DNA of 15,905 bases from an uncultured Candidatus Melainabacteria bacterium (GCA_937927525.1 CALBDR010000510.1:1-15905); one strand, 5' to 3'; numbered from the stretch's first letter, positions 7,609 to 14,508 are shown. The notes: generated by a model not told the origin, from the sequence alone. Numbers and translations: made by a program.

Positions 7609-8105
7609 TTAATTATATTTGTTGAATCCTTTATTAATTTCAGGTGAAAAATCACCCCTATCTTTTTCTATGTGAACTAAAGCAACAGAATGGCCTAATT
7701 CCTCACCAGACCAGTTTTCATACCCAAGTCCAACTCTTATTCCGGCATCTTCATTTAAACCATATTTATTTAACTCTTCTTCTATCTTAGTTGCTAAATA
7801 AGGAGCACAATCTTCACATTTCCATGCTTTAGAATTGTCATTAATATTTGATACGATATTACCAAAGACAGAACTTCCTGGATATTCACTAATATGTCCA
7901 TGTTCTATTAAATCTTGCTTTACATCATCATTAACTTTATCTACTATAAATTTTACAACTTGTTGCTTCTCCTCATAAGTCATTGCAGAAGGTTCTTTTT
8001 TAGCCAATAACACAGTGACTTCCCTGGCATCAATATCTTCAGGTCCAGATGAATTTTCTTACCACTAAAACCAATTCCATCAATATTTAAGCCGTCACCA
8101 ACCAT
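7609..8105 (-). pseudogene. Frameshifted small hypothetical gene (about 165 residues if restored)
   Basis: Two overlapping minus-strand frames read as one protein if one base is restored near 8056-8061. The upstream frame gives MVGDGLNIDGIGFSGK from an ATG at 8105. The downstream frame, open immediately after the TAA at 8061-8059, gives ENSSGPEDIDAREVTVLLAK and runs to the stop at 7609. Without repair the second part could begin only at GTG 8013 or ATG 7983, with no convincing ribosome site, leaving coding-like sequence upstream unexplained. The downstream part has CEDCAPYLATKI followed about 40 residues later by GHSVALVH. That spacing recalls the Cys/His of papain- or transglutaminase-like folds, but a third catalytic residue is not clear. 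I cannot assign a function. The shift may be real decay or an error in the sequence. If the shift is real, the 134-residue 3' part (7609-8013) may still be made. Confidence 0.5.
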
Positions 8106-8166
8106 AATATTTATATTTTTTACCAATGAAGTTAAAAAGCAGTTAAAAGCACATAGTTTCGTATGA

Positions 8167-8472
8167 CTATATAAAGAACTTAAACCCAGTGCCCTTAACA
8201 CAAACCAAATATTTATTCTTCAAATTCTTTAAAAAAGGGATACCCTCAATCTCTATCACCGCTCCAGCTTTTAAATTTTTCAAAGTCGAAACCGACTTAT
8301 CAAAAAATACATAATAAATTGACTGATGTATTCTTTCATCGATGTTTAAGTCAACCTGTAGAGGAAATAAAATAAGCTCACCGTCCTCAGAGTCCCGTTC
8401 TTCGGCAACTTTAAGTTTAGAGAGCCTGATATCTTTTACTATTCTTCCTTTTAAGGTAATAAAAGAGTCCAT
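8167..8472 (-). CDS. Small hypothetical protein, possibly OB-fold-like
   Basis: This 101-residue protein has no signal peptide or membrane segment. It alternates short hydrophobic, strand-like segments with charged turns: MDSFITLKGRIVKDIRLSK at the start, IYYVFFDKSVSTLKNL in the middle and YLVCVKGTGFKFF at the end. A segment LKAGAVIEIEGIPFLKN (about 68-84) has the look of the 'G..V.V.G.' strand of single-stranded-DNA-binding or PriB-type OB folds. That is a pattern impression only. A perfect TATAAT lies 10 bases before the ATG with no Shine-Dalgarno sequence between, so the transcript may be nearly leaderless. It is the first gene of the minus-strand group with the frameshifted gene (61-base gap), and is divergent from the broken plus-strand gene. 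Confidence 0.6.
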   Translation of the reverse strand: MDSFITLKGRIVKDIRLSKLKVAEERDSEDGELILFPLQVDLNIDERIHQSIYYVFFDKSVSTLKNLKAGAVIEIEGIPFLKNLKNKYLVCVKGTGFKFFI

Positions 8473-8482
8473 AGCTAACTAT

Positions 8483-8488
8483 ATTATA
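8483..8488 (-). promoter_or_regulatory. Candidate -10 element (TATAAT) for the 101-residue protein
   Basis: A perfect TATAAT on the minus strand lies 10 bases before the ATG at 8472. No clear -35 is seen 16-18 bases upstream. A start site about seven bases downstream would leave only a few untranslated bases. Confidence 0.4.
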
Positions 8489-8563
8489 AAGTTTTTATAA
8501 AATTTAGCCAGACTAAATTAAGAAAAAGTTAAGAAGTGTAGAAGAGTGAACATGAAAGATATC

Positions 8564-8595
8564 TAATCTAAGTGAGGATATTCGAACTTAGATTA
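8564..8595. repeat. 10-bp perfect inverted repeat in the divergent intergenic region
   Basis: TAATCTAAGT (8564-8573) and ACTTAGATTA (8586-8595) are perfectly inverted with a 12-base spacer. They lie near the middle of the 200-base gap between the 101-residue gene and the broken plus-strand gene. This is long for chance even in AT-rich DNA. It could be a dimeric operator for both promoters or a transcript hairpin. Nothing else coding is seen in this gap; a smaller AGGG/CCCT stem follows at about 8607-8619. Confidence 0.45.
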
Positions 8596-8672
8596 AATAT
8601 AAATTAGGGAATTGCCCTTTAGATTGTCGATATTTCATCCTAATTACCGATTCGAAAAGTCATATTATCTTC

Positions 8673-9323
8673 ATGTTCGTTAATACTTTTATGCTTAATT
8701 CTGAGGAAAAAGTACAACCAGATACTCCTAGAAACCAACTTAGCACTGAGCATAGAGAAATCAAATTAAACCGGGCAAACCCAAAGTCAAAACGCAAAAA
8801 ATTAGAATTTGTCAGTCTTAATTTAGGCGGACCTCAATATCAAGACCGAAGTAGCCAGCTTATAGCTCATCTAGAACAAATAATTAAACTGAAGCAAGTA
8901 GATAATGATGAGCAAAGAGTCTTTTTCTTTTAAGAAGCTACTAAAGATCATATAAAAGACTTACTCGAAAATCTGTTTCAAGATGAAAAAGTAAATGTCA
9001 CTACGTTTAAAGATAAAGAAAAAACCCCTAGTGCAGAAACTAACGGACATGCAGTAATCGAAGGGAATAAGAACTGGTACATCGTGGCACCAGATTATAA
9101 AAAAATCACTAGATCTGAGACTAAATTAATTAATAGTCTAACTGGAATAGCTAACTTCATAACTGGTAATTCTAACTTTAAAGCAACAGAAGCCTATTTA
9201 GGCTACCATCCGGAAGAGCTTGATATAACCCTTTCAAATAGAGACTTAGAATCGACTAAAGCTCAAAAGATCCCTAAAGCCCTTACTGATCATGATCTTC
9301 TACATTCTGAAATTCTTCTTTAA
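8673..9323 (+). pseudogene. Hypothetical gene interrupted by an in-frame TAA
   Basis: One reading frame runs from ATG 8673 to the stop at 9321-9323 with a single internal TAA at 8931-8933. Both halves look coding. The first 86 residues include EFVSLNLGGPQYQDRSSQLI and EQIIKLKQ. The frame continues after the TAA as EATKDHIKDLLENLFQDEKV and later as NKNWYIVAPDYKKITRSETK. The unbroken protein would be about 216 residues, with no signal peptide or membrane segment, mostly charged and helical. I recognise no family. Other genes here end in TAA and their alignments need no recoding, so a nonsense mutation is more likely than reassignment. Internal restart (GTG 9084) is possible. The first ATG lacks a ribosome site and has TATTAT four bases upstream. 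Its 3' end overlaps the convergent exported-protein gene by 41 bases. Confidence 0.55.
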
Positions 9324-9786
9324 TAGTTGAGTAAAGAAACTTAGGTGCTCTTTTTAAGCTTTTATATAAAGAGCGAATTTGTGGCATAACTTCATCTTTA
9401 TATTTTTTCTCAATTAAAAATTGATTCAACTCCTCACATCTATCGGGATTAGTCTTGCACTGTAAACGTAGATATTTTTCTTTTTGATAATCTTCGTTAA
9501 CCTTGATTAAATCTATATTTGCCCCAAATTGTGCTTGCTGCTGAAGCGGTGCAACTCTAAATTCCGCATCTATAATTCCTACTTTTTTCTTTAGACCTAG
9601 ATTATTAAACTCTCCATTTCTTTGATGTTTCTTTTTGTCAGAATTATCTATTTTAGGCTTCTCTAAAATTAATGATTCTTCAAATAATAAATCATCAGTT
9701 AAACGTATAGGAGCAATCTCCTTTGCCATAAGCAAGCTAACATTAATGAATAAAGAAATAAAAAATATTAAAACTAAGAAAGGCAT
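9283..9786 (-). CDS. Small exported hypothetical protein, coupled to the antiporter gene
   Basis: This 167-residue protein starts with a clear hydrophobic signal (residues 1-21, MPFLVLIFFISLFINVSLLM followed by A), with possible cleavage before KEIAP. The mature part is charged, with a lysine-rich stretch (about 51-69) and a C-terminal helical half holding Cys110 and Cys117, which could form a disulfide. I recognise no family; periplasmic location is inferred. Its ATG follows the antiporter stop directly (TAA-ATG, no gap) and lacks its own ribosome site. Its translation therefore probably depends on ribosomes finishing the antiporter, and a related role is possible but unproven. Its 3' end overlaps the broken plus-strand gene tail to tail by 41 bases. 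Confidence 0.7.
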   Translation of the reverse strand: MPFLVLIFFISLFINVSLLMAKEIAPIRLTDDLLFEESLILEKPKIDNSDKKKHQRNGEFNNLGLKKKVGIIDAEFRVAPLQQQAQFGANIDLIKVNEDYQKEKYLRLQCKTNPDRCEELNQFLIEKKYKDEVMPQIRSLYKSLKRAPKFLYSTIKEEFQNVEDHDQ

Positions 9787-11652
9787 TTAATCTACTGGCT
9801 TTAACTTTACTAAATTAAGCTTAGCAGATAATTTTTCTTTACCATAAATATTATCAAGTGCTCTATTTGTAAAGCTAACTATAATATCATCAGACTTAGG
9901 TTTAGCAGTTTTCAAATCAGTAATGAAATCTAAAGATTTATCCTTATGAACAGTAAGTAAATGAGTAGCACCAAACTTCTCACCAATTTTCTGAAAATCC
10001 TCGAACTTGAATTTCTTAGAGAGCTGAGTCGCTTTAAAACCCCAACCATAAAAGATTCTTTGTTTTATATTTTCATAAAAAAGATCTTTATCAGCTAAAA
10101 GCTGTCCTCCAAAACTCTTCGAAAGTGTTTCTATTCTACTCTTTTCTGTTTCCATTAATGGCAACTGGAAAATATTGTTCTTCCCGAAATCTTCACCGAG
10201 TGAACCACAAACATAAGCATTATAAGCATTGTTATCAGTAGCAGTAAACAAGTAACCATAGTCACTTAAATCTAACTGCCCAGTCTCAATATCTAAGACT
10301 ATTTCACCATAGTGTACTTTGATACCTTGCTGACGAGGACGCTTTAGCTTATACCAATTCGAATCTACGATTAAAACTTTAATTCCAAGATCACCTAAAG
10401 TTTTAGCAAACTCTGTCGCCCAACGTGATGAACCAACTATAACTAAGCCTTTACCATCTTTAATCTGAATACCCAAAAGTTCAGCCACATATTTAAAACT
10501 AATACCGTGAATAATTACCGTAGCGAAAACCACAAGGAATACTATCGGTAGAATATATTTAGCTTCATCAAATCCCACCTCTTCTAATCTCAAACCTATA
10601 ATACCTGCTATCGATGCAGCGACTATCCCCCTAGGACCAAACCAGCCCACAAGTAAAGATTCACGCCAACTCATATCACTTTTTATAGTCGATATGAAAA
10701 TTGCTATGACACGAACTACTAAAACTACTGCTGCTATGAATAAAAAGTGTCTGAAATTTAAAGCATTAATAATCTTAAAGTCCATATTCGCTGAAAGTAA
10801 TATAAATAAAATAGAAACAGTAAAAACACTAATGGATTCTTTAAATTTTCTCAATTCAGAGAAAACTAACATCTCATTATTCGTAAAATAGATTCCTAGG
10901 AATGTTACCGCAAGTAAGCCTGAACCTTCCTGCACTTCTCTAGATACAATAAAAATTAACAAAATCACTGATAAAACCGTAGGGATTTTCAAGAAATCAG
11001 GATACTGAGTCTTATCGAAAACATATTTAATAAAACTACCGATAATGGCAGTTACTAGGATGGAGAAACCTACGGCTTTGAATATTGACCAAAGAATTAT
11101 AGTATATGAAGAACCACCTTCAGCATAAACTAGATACTGATAACTGATCATAGTCATTAAGACACCGATTGGGTCATTAATAATCGCTTCCCATTTTAAA
11201 TACTTTTTAATCTTCGGATCGACATTAATCTGTCTTAAAACAGGAATAATCGCTGTCGGACCAGTAACCACTAATATAGAAGCGATAATCCAGCTTATCT
11301 CCCAACTCAAACCACCAATTTCATGAGCACAGAAAGAGCAAATTGCAGCATTTACGAGAACTCCTAAAGAAATTAAACGTTTAACCCCGAATGAAGCACC
11401 TTTTAACTCATGAAATTTAAGATTTAAACCACCTTCAAAAAGAAGTATGACAACAGTAAGTTCAATAATTGCATTTAAAGCGTGTCCGAAAACTTTATCA
11501 ACATCTATAACACCAGAAACAGGCCCTAATATTACACCAGCAATAATTAAAAAGATAATAGATGGAACATTTAGTTTCCACGCCACATACTGAGCAATAC
11601 CCGCTGCAAATAAGGTCCATCCAATAGCATGTAGTAATGAGTGTGTATCCAT
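9787..11652 (-). CDS. CPA1-type Na+(K+)/H+ antiporter with C-terminal TrkA-N-like Rossmann domain
   Basis: Residues 1 to about 390 form a polytopic membrane domain of around 12 segments with hallmarks of the monovalent cation:proton antiporter CPA1 family. These are TGPTAIIPVL (131-140), the ion-binding Asn160-Asp161 pair in EAIINDPIGVL and GWFGPRGIVAAS (337-348); residue numbers count from the TTG start. An Asn-Asp pair, rather than Asp-Asp, points to electroneutral NhaP-like exchange. Residues from about 402 form a cytoplasmic Rossmann domain: GLVIVGSSRWATEFAKTLG (403-421), an acidic VDSN after the second strand and FTATDNNAYNAY (470-481). Such RCK/TrkA-N domains sense nucleotides or ions and gate transport. 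It exports Na+ or K+ in exchange for protons and serves pH and salt homeostasis. A TTG at 11655 precedes the ATG at 11652; the ATG, with AGAAG six bases upstream, is preferred. The exported-protein gene follows directly. Confidence 0.9.
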   Translation of the reverse strand: MDTHSLLHAIGWTLFAAGIAQYVAWKLNVPSIIFLIIAGVILGPVSGVIDVDKVFGHALNAIIELTVVILLFEGGLNLKFHELKGASFGVKRLISLGVLVNAAICSFCAHEIGGLSWEISWIIASILVVTGPTAIIPVLRQINVDPKIKKYLKWEAIINDPIGVLMTMISYQYLVYAEGGSSYTIILWSIFKAVGFSILVTAIIGSFIKYVFDKTQYPDFLKIPTVLSVILLIFIVSREVQEGSGLLAVTFLGIYFTNNEMLVFSELRKFKESISVFTVSILFILLSANMDFKIINALNFRHFLFIAAVVLVVRVIAIFISTIKSDMSWRESLLVGWFGPRGIVAASIAGIIGLRLEEVGFDEAKYILPIVFLVVFATVIIHGISFKYVAELLGIQIKDGKGLVIVGSSRWATEFAKTLGDLGIKVLIVDSNWYKLKRPRQQGIKVHYGEIVLDIETGQLDLSDYGYLFTATDNNAYNAYVCGSLGEDFGKNNIFQLPLMETEKSRIETLSKSFGGQLLADKDLFYENIKQRIFYGWGFKATQLSKKFKFEDFQKIGEKFGATHLLTVHKDKSLDFITDLKTAKPKSDDIIVSFTNRALDNIYGKEKLSAKLNLVKLKPVD

Positions 11653-11662
11653 CAAATACTTC

Positions 11663-11697
11663 TAACCTAAAAAACCTAGATCAATTAAGTTAGGTTA
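11663..11697. repeat. 8-bp inverted repeat in the antiporter leader
   Basis: TAACCTAA (11663-11670) and TTAGGTTA (11690-11697) are perfectly inverted with a 19-base spacer. They begin 11 bases before the antiporter ATG and extend up to a TATATA-like stretch. It may be an operator or a leader hairpin controlling the antiporter. The rest of the 125-base gap (11653-11777) is plain AT-rich sequence. Confidence 0.3.
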
Positions 11698-11777
11698 TAT
11701 ATTAATTCCACATTTAGTGTTTTCTAACTCTTCATTTAACGACTTTTTACATAATAATTAGAAATAATTAATATAAC

Positions 11778-12506
11778 TTACAAAAGAAAGAGTAAATATT
11801 CCAGAGCCTCATCATTAATCAAACTAAGTTCAGTAATATCATTCAGTGCCATACCATCTGCTTCATTAAGCTCTAGAACTTCTTCATCCTCAGAAAACTT
11901 TAATTGCAAGCCACCAGAAATAACATGAATATAAGCAGCTCTTTCCCCATAATCAGTTAAGCTTATATTTTTAGCTTCACTATAAGTTCCTAATTTCACC
12001 TCAACATTAGATTTTAAATTCAAATAAGGGGTCATCGCTGAACTAACAGTTAAAAGTCCCATATTGTCTGCTTCTAAATCATTAATAGATGATTGTTGAT
12101 AAGAAGGTTCACCACCTTTAGCATTAGGTTTAATCCATATCTGCAAAAATCTTGTCATAGACTTTGTTTTATTATGCTCACTATGCATTAGTCCTTCACC
12201 ACCAGAAATTAATTGAAATTCACCAGCTTTAATAATTCCTGAATTCCCTAAAGTATCAAAGTGACTTAATGCACCTTCAAGTACGTAAGTAAGAATTTCC
12301 ATATTAAAATGAGGGTGCAAGTCAAAGCCAGACTCAGCAGCTAGGAAATCATCATTTAAAACCCTTAAATTCTTAAAACCTTTATTGTCAGGGTCATAAT
12401 AATCAGCAAAAGAAAAAGTATGCAAACTATTTAACCATGAAGTTTTAGCAGAGCCTCTATCTGAGGCTCTGATTATCTTTTCAATATTTTGATTCATAGT
12501 ATTCAT
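11778..12506 (-). CDS. Pirin family protein (YhhW-like cupin)
   Basis: This 242-residue protein has normal pirin length and two cupin halves. The metal-binding motif is intact: His64 and His66 (LHPHFNMEILTYVLEG) and His108 with Glu110 (GLMHSEHN). FSFADYYDP (31-39) and FLQIWIKP (120-127) are also typical. Bacterial YhhW has quercetin 2,3-dioxygenase activity in vitro; physiological roles are unclear, and many pirins respond to electrophile or oxidative stress. It is cytoplasmic. An AGGAG seven bases before ATG 12506, overlapping the previous gene's stop (TTC-TAA-GGAG), fixes the start. It follows the glutathionyl-hydroquinone reductase with a 10-base gap, so the two form an operon, and the pairing suits aromatic or quinone metabolism. 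Confidence 0.93.
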   Translation of the reverse strand: MNTMNQNIEKIIRASDRGSAKTSWLNSLHTFSFADYYDPDNKGFKNLRVLNDDFLAAESGFDLHPHFNMEILTYVLEGALSHFDTLGNSGIIKAGEFQLISGGEGLMHSEHNKTKSMTRFLQIWIKPNAKGGEPSYQQSSINDLEADNMGLLTVSSAMTPYLNLKSNVEVKLGTYSEAKNISLTDYGERAAYIHVISGGLQLKFSEDEEVLELNEADGMALNDITELSLINDEALEYLLFLL

Positions 12507-12516
12507 AAATAACTCC

Positions 12517-13452
12517 TTAGAAATCCAGTTCAGGTCCTAAAGGCACCACCCCAGTAGGGTTAATAGACCTTTGGCTGTAATAGTAATGAGTTTTAATATG
12601 ACCTAAATTCACTGTAGGCTTAATTAATTCATGATTATATAGAGCCTTAGTATATCTTTGTAGGTTCGTATACTCCTTTAACATCTTTAAATTACACTTA
12701 AAGTGGCTGTAATAAACCAGATCAAAGCGAACTAAAGTAGTGAAAAGTCTTATATCAGCTTCTGTTAATCTATCACCAACAAGAAAATCTTTAGTTTCTA
12801 ATCTTGCATCGATTTTATCTAGAGCTGAAAACAGTTCTCTCACTGCCTTGTCGTAAGCTTCCTGAGTAGTAGCAAAGCCTGATCTATAAACTCCATTATT
12901 TATATTTGGGTAAATATATTCATTAAGTTCATCGATTTCTGCTCTTAAATCTTCTGGATACAAATCCAGATCATTTCCAGTTATGTGGTCAAATTCAGTG
13001 TTTAAGAAACGAATAATTTCTGCCGATTCATTACTAACTATAGTTTCTTCTACTTTATCCCAAAGCACAGGAACTGTCGCCTTACCATTTACTTTAGGGT
13101 CAGCTTTTATATAAAGGTCACGAATAAAGTTGGCTGAATTTACAGAATCTTCTATCATATCAGGGTATTCATCGATAAAGCTCCAACCATTCTCCATCAT
13201 TCTTGGGCTTACAATAGACACTGGAATAATATCTTCGAGTCCCTTAAGTGCTCTGACAATAAGAGTTCTATGTGCCCATGGGCAAGCGTAAGAAACATAT
13301 AAATGATACCTATCCTTTACTGCTGGGTGCTTTGCACCCTCTTTATTCTCAATTTTGTTTCTAAATACTGAATTTTGTCTTTTAAATTCACCATCCTTAA
13401 CTGATGAATTTACGTGATCTACTTGCCATTTTCCGTCTATTAGTGTGCCCAT
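12517..13452 (-). CDS. yqjG: Glutathionyl-hydroquinone reductase (YqjG/ECM4-type glutathione transferase)
   Basis: This 311-residue protein is of usual length for the Xi-class glutathione transferases. The catalytic Cys57 lies in YACPWAHRTLI (55-65). Other family marks are VPVLWDK in the thioredoxin-fold half, NNGVYRSGFA in the helical half and the C-terminal NPTGVVPLGP. These enzymes reduce glutathionyl-hydroquinones with glutathione, giving hydroquinone and GSSG, in the cytoplasm, and help detoxify quinones. A GGAG seven bases before ATG 13452 supports the start. It is the first gene of an operon with pirin and is divergent from a LysR-type regulator across 134 bases, which is the classic layout for LysR control. 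The gene implies that the organism has glutathione or a related thiol. The symbol is assigned by family resemblance. Confidence 0.93.
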   Translation of the reverse strand: MGTLIDGKWQVDHVNSSVKDGEFKRQNSVFRNKIENKEGAKHPAVKDRYHLYVSYACPWAHRTLIVRALKGLEDIIPVSIVSPRMMENGWSFIDEYPDMIEDSVNSANFIRDLYIKADPKVNGKATVPVLWDKVEETIVSNESAEIIRFLNTEFDHITGNDLDLYPEDLRAEIDELNEYIYPNINNGVYRSGFATTQEAYDKAVRELFSALDKIDARLETKDFLVGDRLTEADIRLFTTLVRFDLVYYSHFKCNLKMLKEYTNLQRYTKALYNHELIKPTVNLGHIKTHYYYSQRSINPTGVVPLGPELDF

Positions 13453-13512
13453 TTTATTTTCTCCTTTTTAAAATCTTACACTATGTTTTTTGCTATATTT
13501 TTATAATACCCA

Positions 13513-13523
13513 AACTTGTTCAC
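13513..13523. promoter_or_regulatory. LysR-type operator candidate, copy 1 (AACTTGTTCAC)
   Basis: This 11-base element recurs exactly at 13547-13557. It lies 61 bases upstream of the reductase ATG, just upstream of a TATTAT/TATAAA-like -10 region on the minus strand (about 13503-13508). A bound regulator would be placed near the -35 of the reductase-pirin operon. Confidence 0.5.
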
Positions 13524-13546
13524 ACTATTGTTACGAGTTTACGGAT

Positions 13547-13572
13547 AACTTGTTCACTTTTTCGAACAAGTT
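13547..13572. promoter_or_regulatory. LysR-type operator candidate, copies 2 and 3 as a 9-bp inverted repeat
   Basis: AACTTGTTC (13547-13555) and GAACAAGTT (13564-13572) are a perfect inverted repeat with an 8-base spacer. Copy 2 extends to AACTTGTTCAC, identical to copy 1 34 bases away. The repeat overlaps the -35/spacer zone before the regulator's TAAAAT, as expected for LysR-type autorepression with a second site for the divergent operon. Confidence 0.6.
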
Positions 13573-13580
13573 GCTAAAAT
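13572..13580 (+). promoter_or_regulatory. Extended -10 element (TGCTAAAAT) for the LysR regulator
   Basis: TG-C-TAAAAT is an extended -10 with one mismatch in the hexamer. It ends six bases before the ATG at 13587, and no Shine-Dalgarno sequence lies between. Transcription would begin at or next to the start codon, predicting a leaderless message. The identical nine bases occur at 15836-15844. Confidence 0.45.
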
Positions 13581-13586
13581 GTACTC

Positions 13587-14441
13587 ATGGTTCTTGATAT
13601 TGAGCAAATAGAAATGCTTAAAACAATCGAAGATGAAGGCAGTATAAGTGCGGCGGCTGAAAGCCTTTTCCTCGCTAAATCTGGCATTAGCCGCAATATT
13701 AAAAACCTTGAAGCAAAGATTGGCTTTGATTTGATTGAGAAAAATACCTTTAAAGCTCAGCTCACGAATAAAGCAAAAATGCTTATAGAAAGAGCAGAAG
13801 AGATTTGTATACTGCAAGATAGCCTAGAAGATTTCATTAAATTACTTGGGGAGAATATTGAATCACACATCAAAATTAGCTCATCGATTATGTTTCCACT
13901 TAACAAACTTAGCCCAGTTATTAAAGAAGTTAACAAAGAATTCCCCAAAACCCATATTTTTCTTGAAAGAGAAGTCTTAAGCGGAGAACAGTTACTACTT
14001 GAAAACAAGTCAGATATTGCTTTTGTCGAAACTAAAACCAACGATAAAGAACTTGAGTATAAAAGAATCTTTAGAACAGAGATGCCACTTTTAATAGCTA
14101 GTAATCATCCATTTTTAAATTTAAAAAAGAAAAGTTTAGAGAAATTAAAAAAATACCCACAAATAGTTTTAAGAAGTAGTCTTGCTCATGGCGCAACAGC
14201 TGGACTCTATTCAAAAAATAGTAAATGGTTTGTCTCTGATTTGCAGAGTAAAAAAGAATTAATTTTAAATGGTATGGGCTGGGGTAGGCTCCCTCACTTT
14301 GAAGTCAGAAAGGAACTACGTTCCTGTAGACTTTATGAATTAAATGAAATAGAGCCCACCGAGAAATTGCTAGTTTATTTAGCGCGTAAAAAAAATACAG
14401 CTCATGCTAAAGTCAATCAATTTATTTGGGATTGTTTTTAA
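13587..14441 (+). CDS. LysR-type transcriptional regulator
   Basis: This 284-residue protein is slightly short for the family (about 300). Residues 4-63 form the winged helix-turn-helix: LKTIEDEGSISAAAESLFLA (11-30), then KSGISRNIKNLEAKIGFDLI (31-50), matching the LysR pattern of 'S.AA..L....S.is..I..LE...G..LI'. A linker helix follows (about 65-88). The periplasmic-binding-like effector domain starts near 92 (ESHIKISSSI), with PLLIASNHPFL typical of its middle. It is a cytoplasmic DNA-binding protein. Its divergence from the reductase-pirin operon and the AACTTGTTC repeats between them suggest it controls that operon and itself, with a small ligand such as a quinone or electrophile as a guess. 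No ribosome site is seen before the ATG. Confidence 0.92.
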   Translation: MVLDIEQIEMLKTIEDEGSISAAAESLFLAKSGISRNIKNLEAKIGFDLIEKNTFKAQLTNKAKMLIERAEEICILQDSLEDFIKLLGENIESHIKISSSIMFPLNKLSPVIKEVNKEFPKTHIFLEREVLSGEQLLLENKSDIAFVETKTNDKELEYKRIFRTEMPLLIASNHPFLNLKKKSLEKLKKYPQIVLRSSLAHGATAGLYSKNSKWFVSDLQSKKELILNGMGWGRLPHFEVRKELRSCRLYELNEIEPTEKLLVYLARKKNTAHAKVNQFIWDCF

Positions 14442-14460
14442 TCTAAATACTTAAAATTTT

Positions 14461-14476
14461 ATTGTTTTTAAACAAT
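14461..14476. repeat. 7-bp inverted repeat ATTGTTT-TT-AAACAAT upstream of NDH-2
   Basis: ATTGTTT and AAACAAT are perfectly inverted with a 2-base spacer. The repeat starts 19 bases after the regulator gene and ends 32 bases before the NDH-2 start. The loop is too small for a good terminator, so a protein site in the NDH-2 promoter is more likely. It only loosely resembles redox-sensing Rex or FNR boxes. Confidence 0.35.
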
Positions 14477-14508
14477 TCTCATCCCAAGGGGTTAAGATTG
14501 CAAAAGTA

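Noticed and set aside
8056..8061. Programmed -1 ribosomal frameshift
   Set aside because: There is no X-XXY-YYZ slippery heptamer in the right phase and no clear downstream hairpin, so a one-base loss is simpler.
7980..8201. Separate 73-residue protein starting at GTG 8201
   Set aside because: Its C-terminal part (after the GFSGK segment) is out-of-frame translation of the adjacent coding frame. It is better explained as the 5' part of a frameshifted gene starting at ATG 8105.
8931..8933. Stop-codon reassignment or selenocysteine-like recoding
   Set aside because: The codon is TAA, several other genes end normally in TAA, and no recoding structure is apparent. A nonsense mutation or sequence error is simpler.
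10694..10891. Plus-strand open frame inside the antiporter
   Set aside because: It is an antisense shadow of transmembrane segments, and its composition follows from reverse-complemented hydrophobic codons.
13554..14041. Minus-strand open frames opposite the LysR gene
   Set aside because: The plus-strand LysR frame has a clear helix-turn-helix and effector domain; the opposite frames have no support.
14461..14476. Intrinsic terminator after the LysR gene
   Set aside because: The 7-bp arms are separated by only two bases and contain almost no G+C, so a stable hairpin is unlikely. It is listed as a repeat instead.
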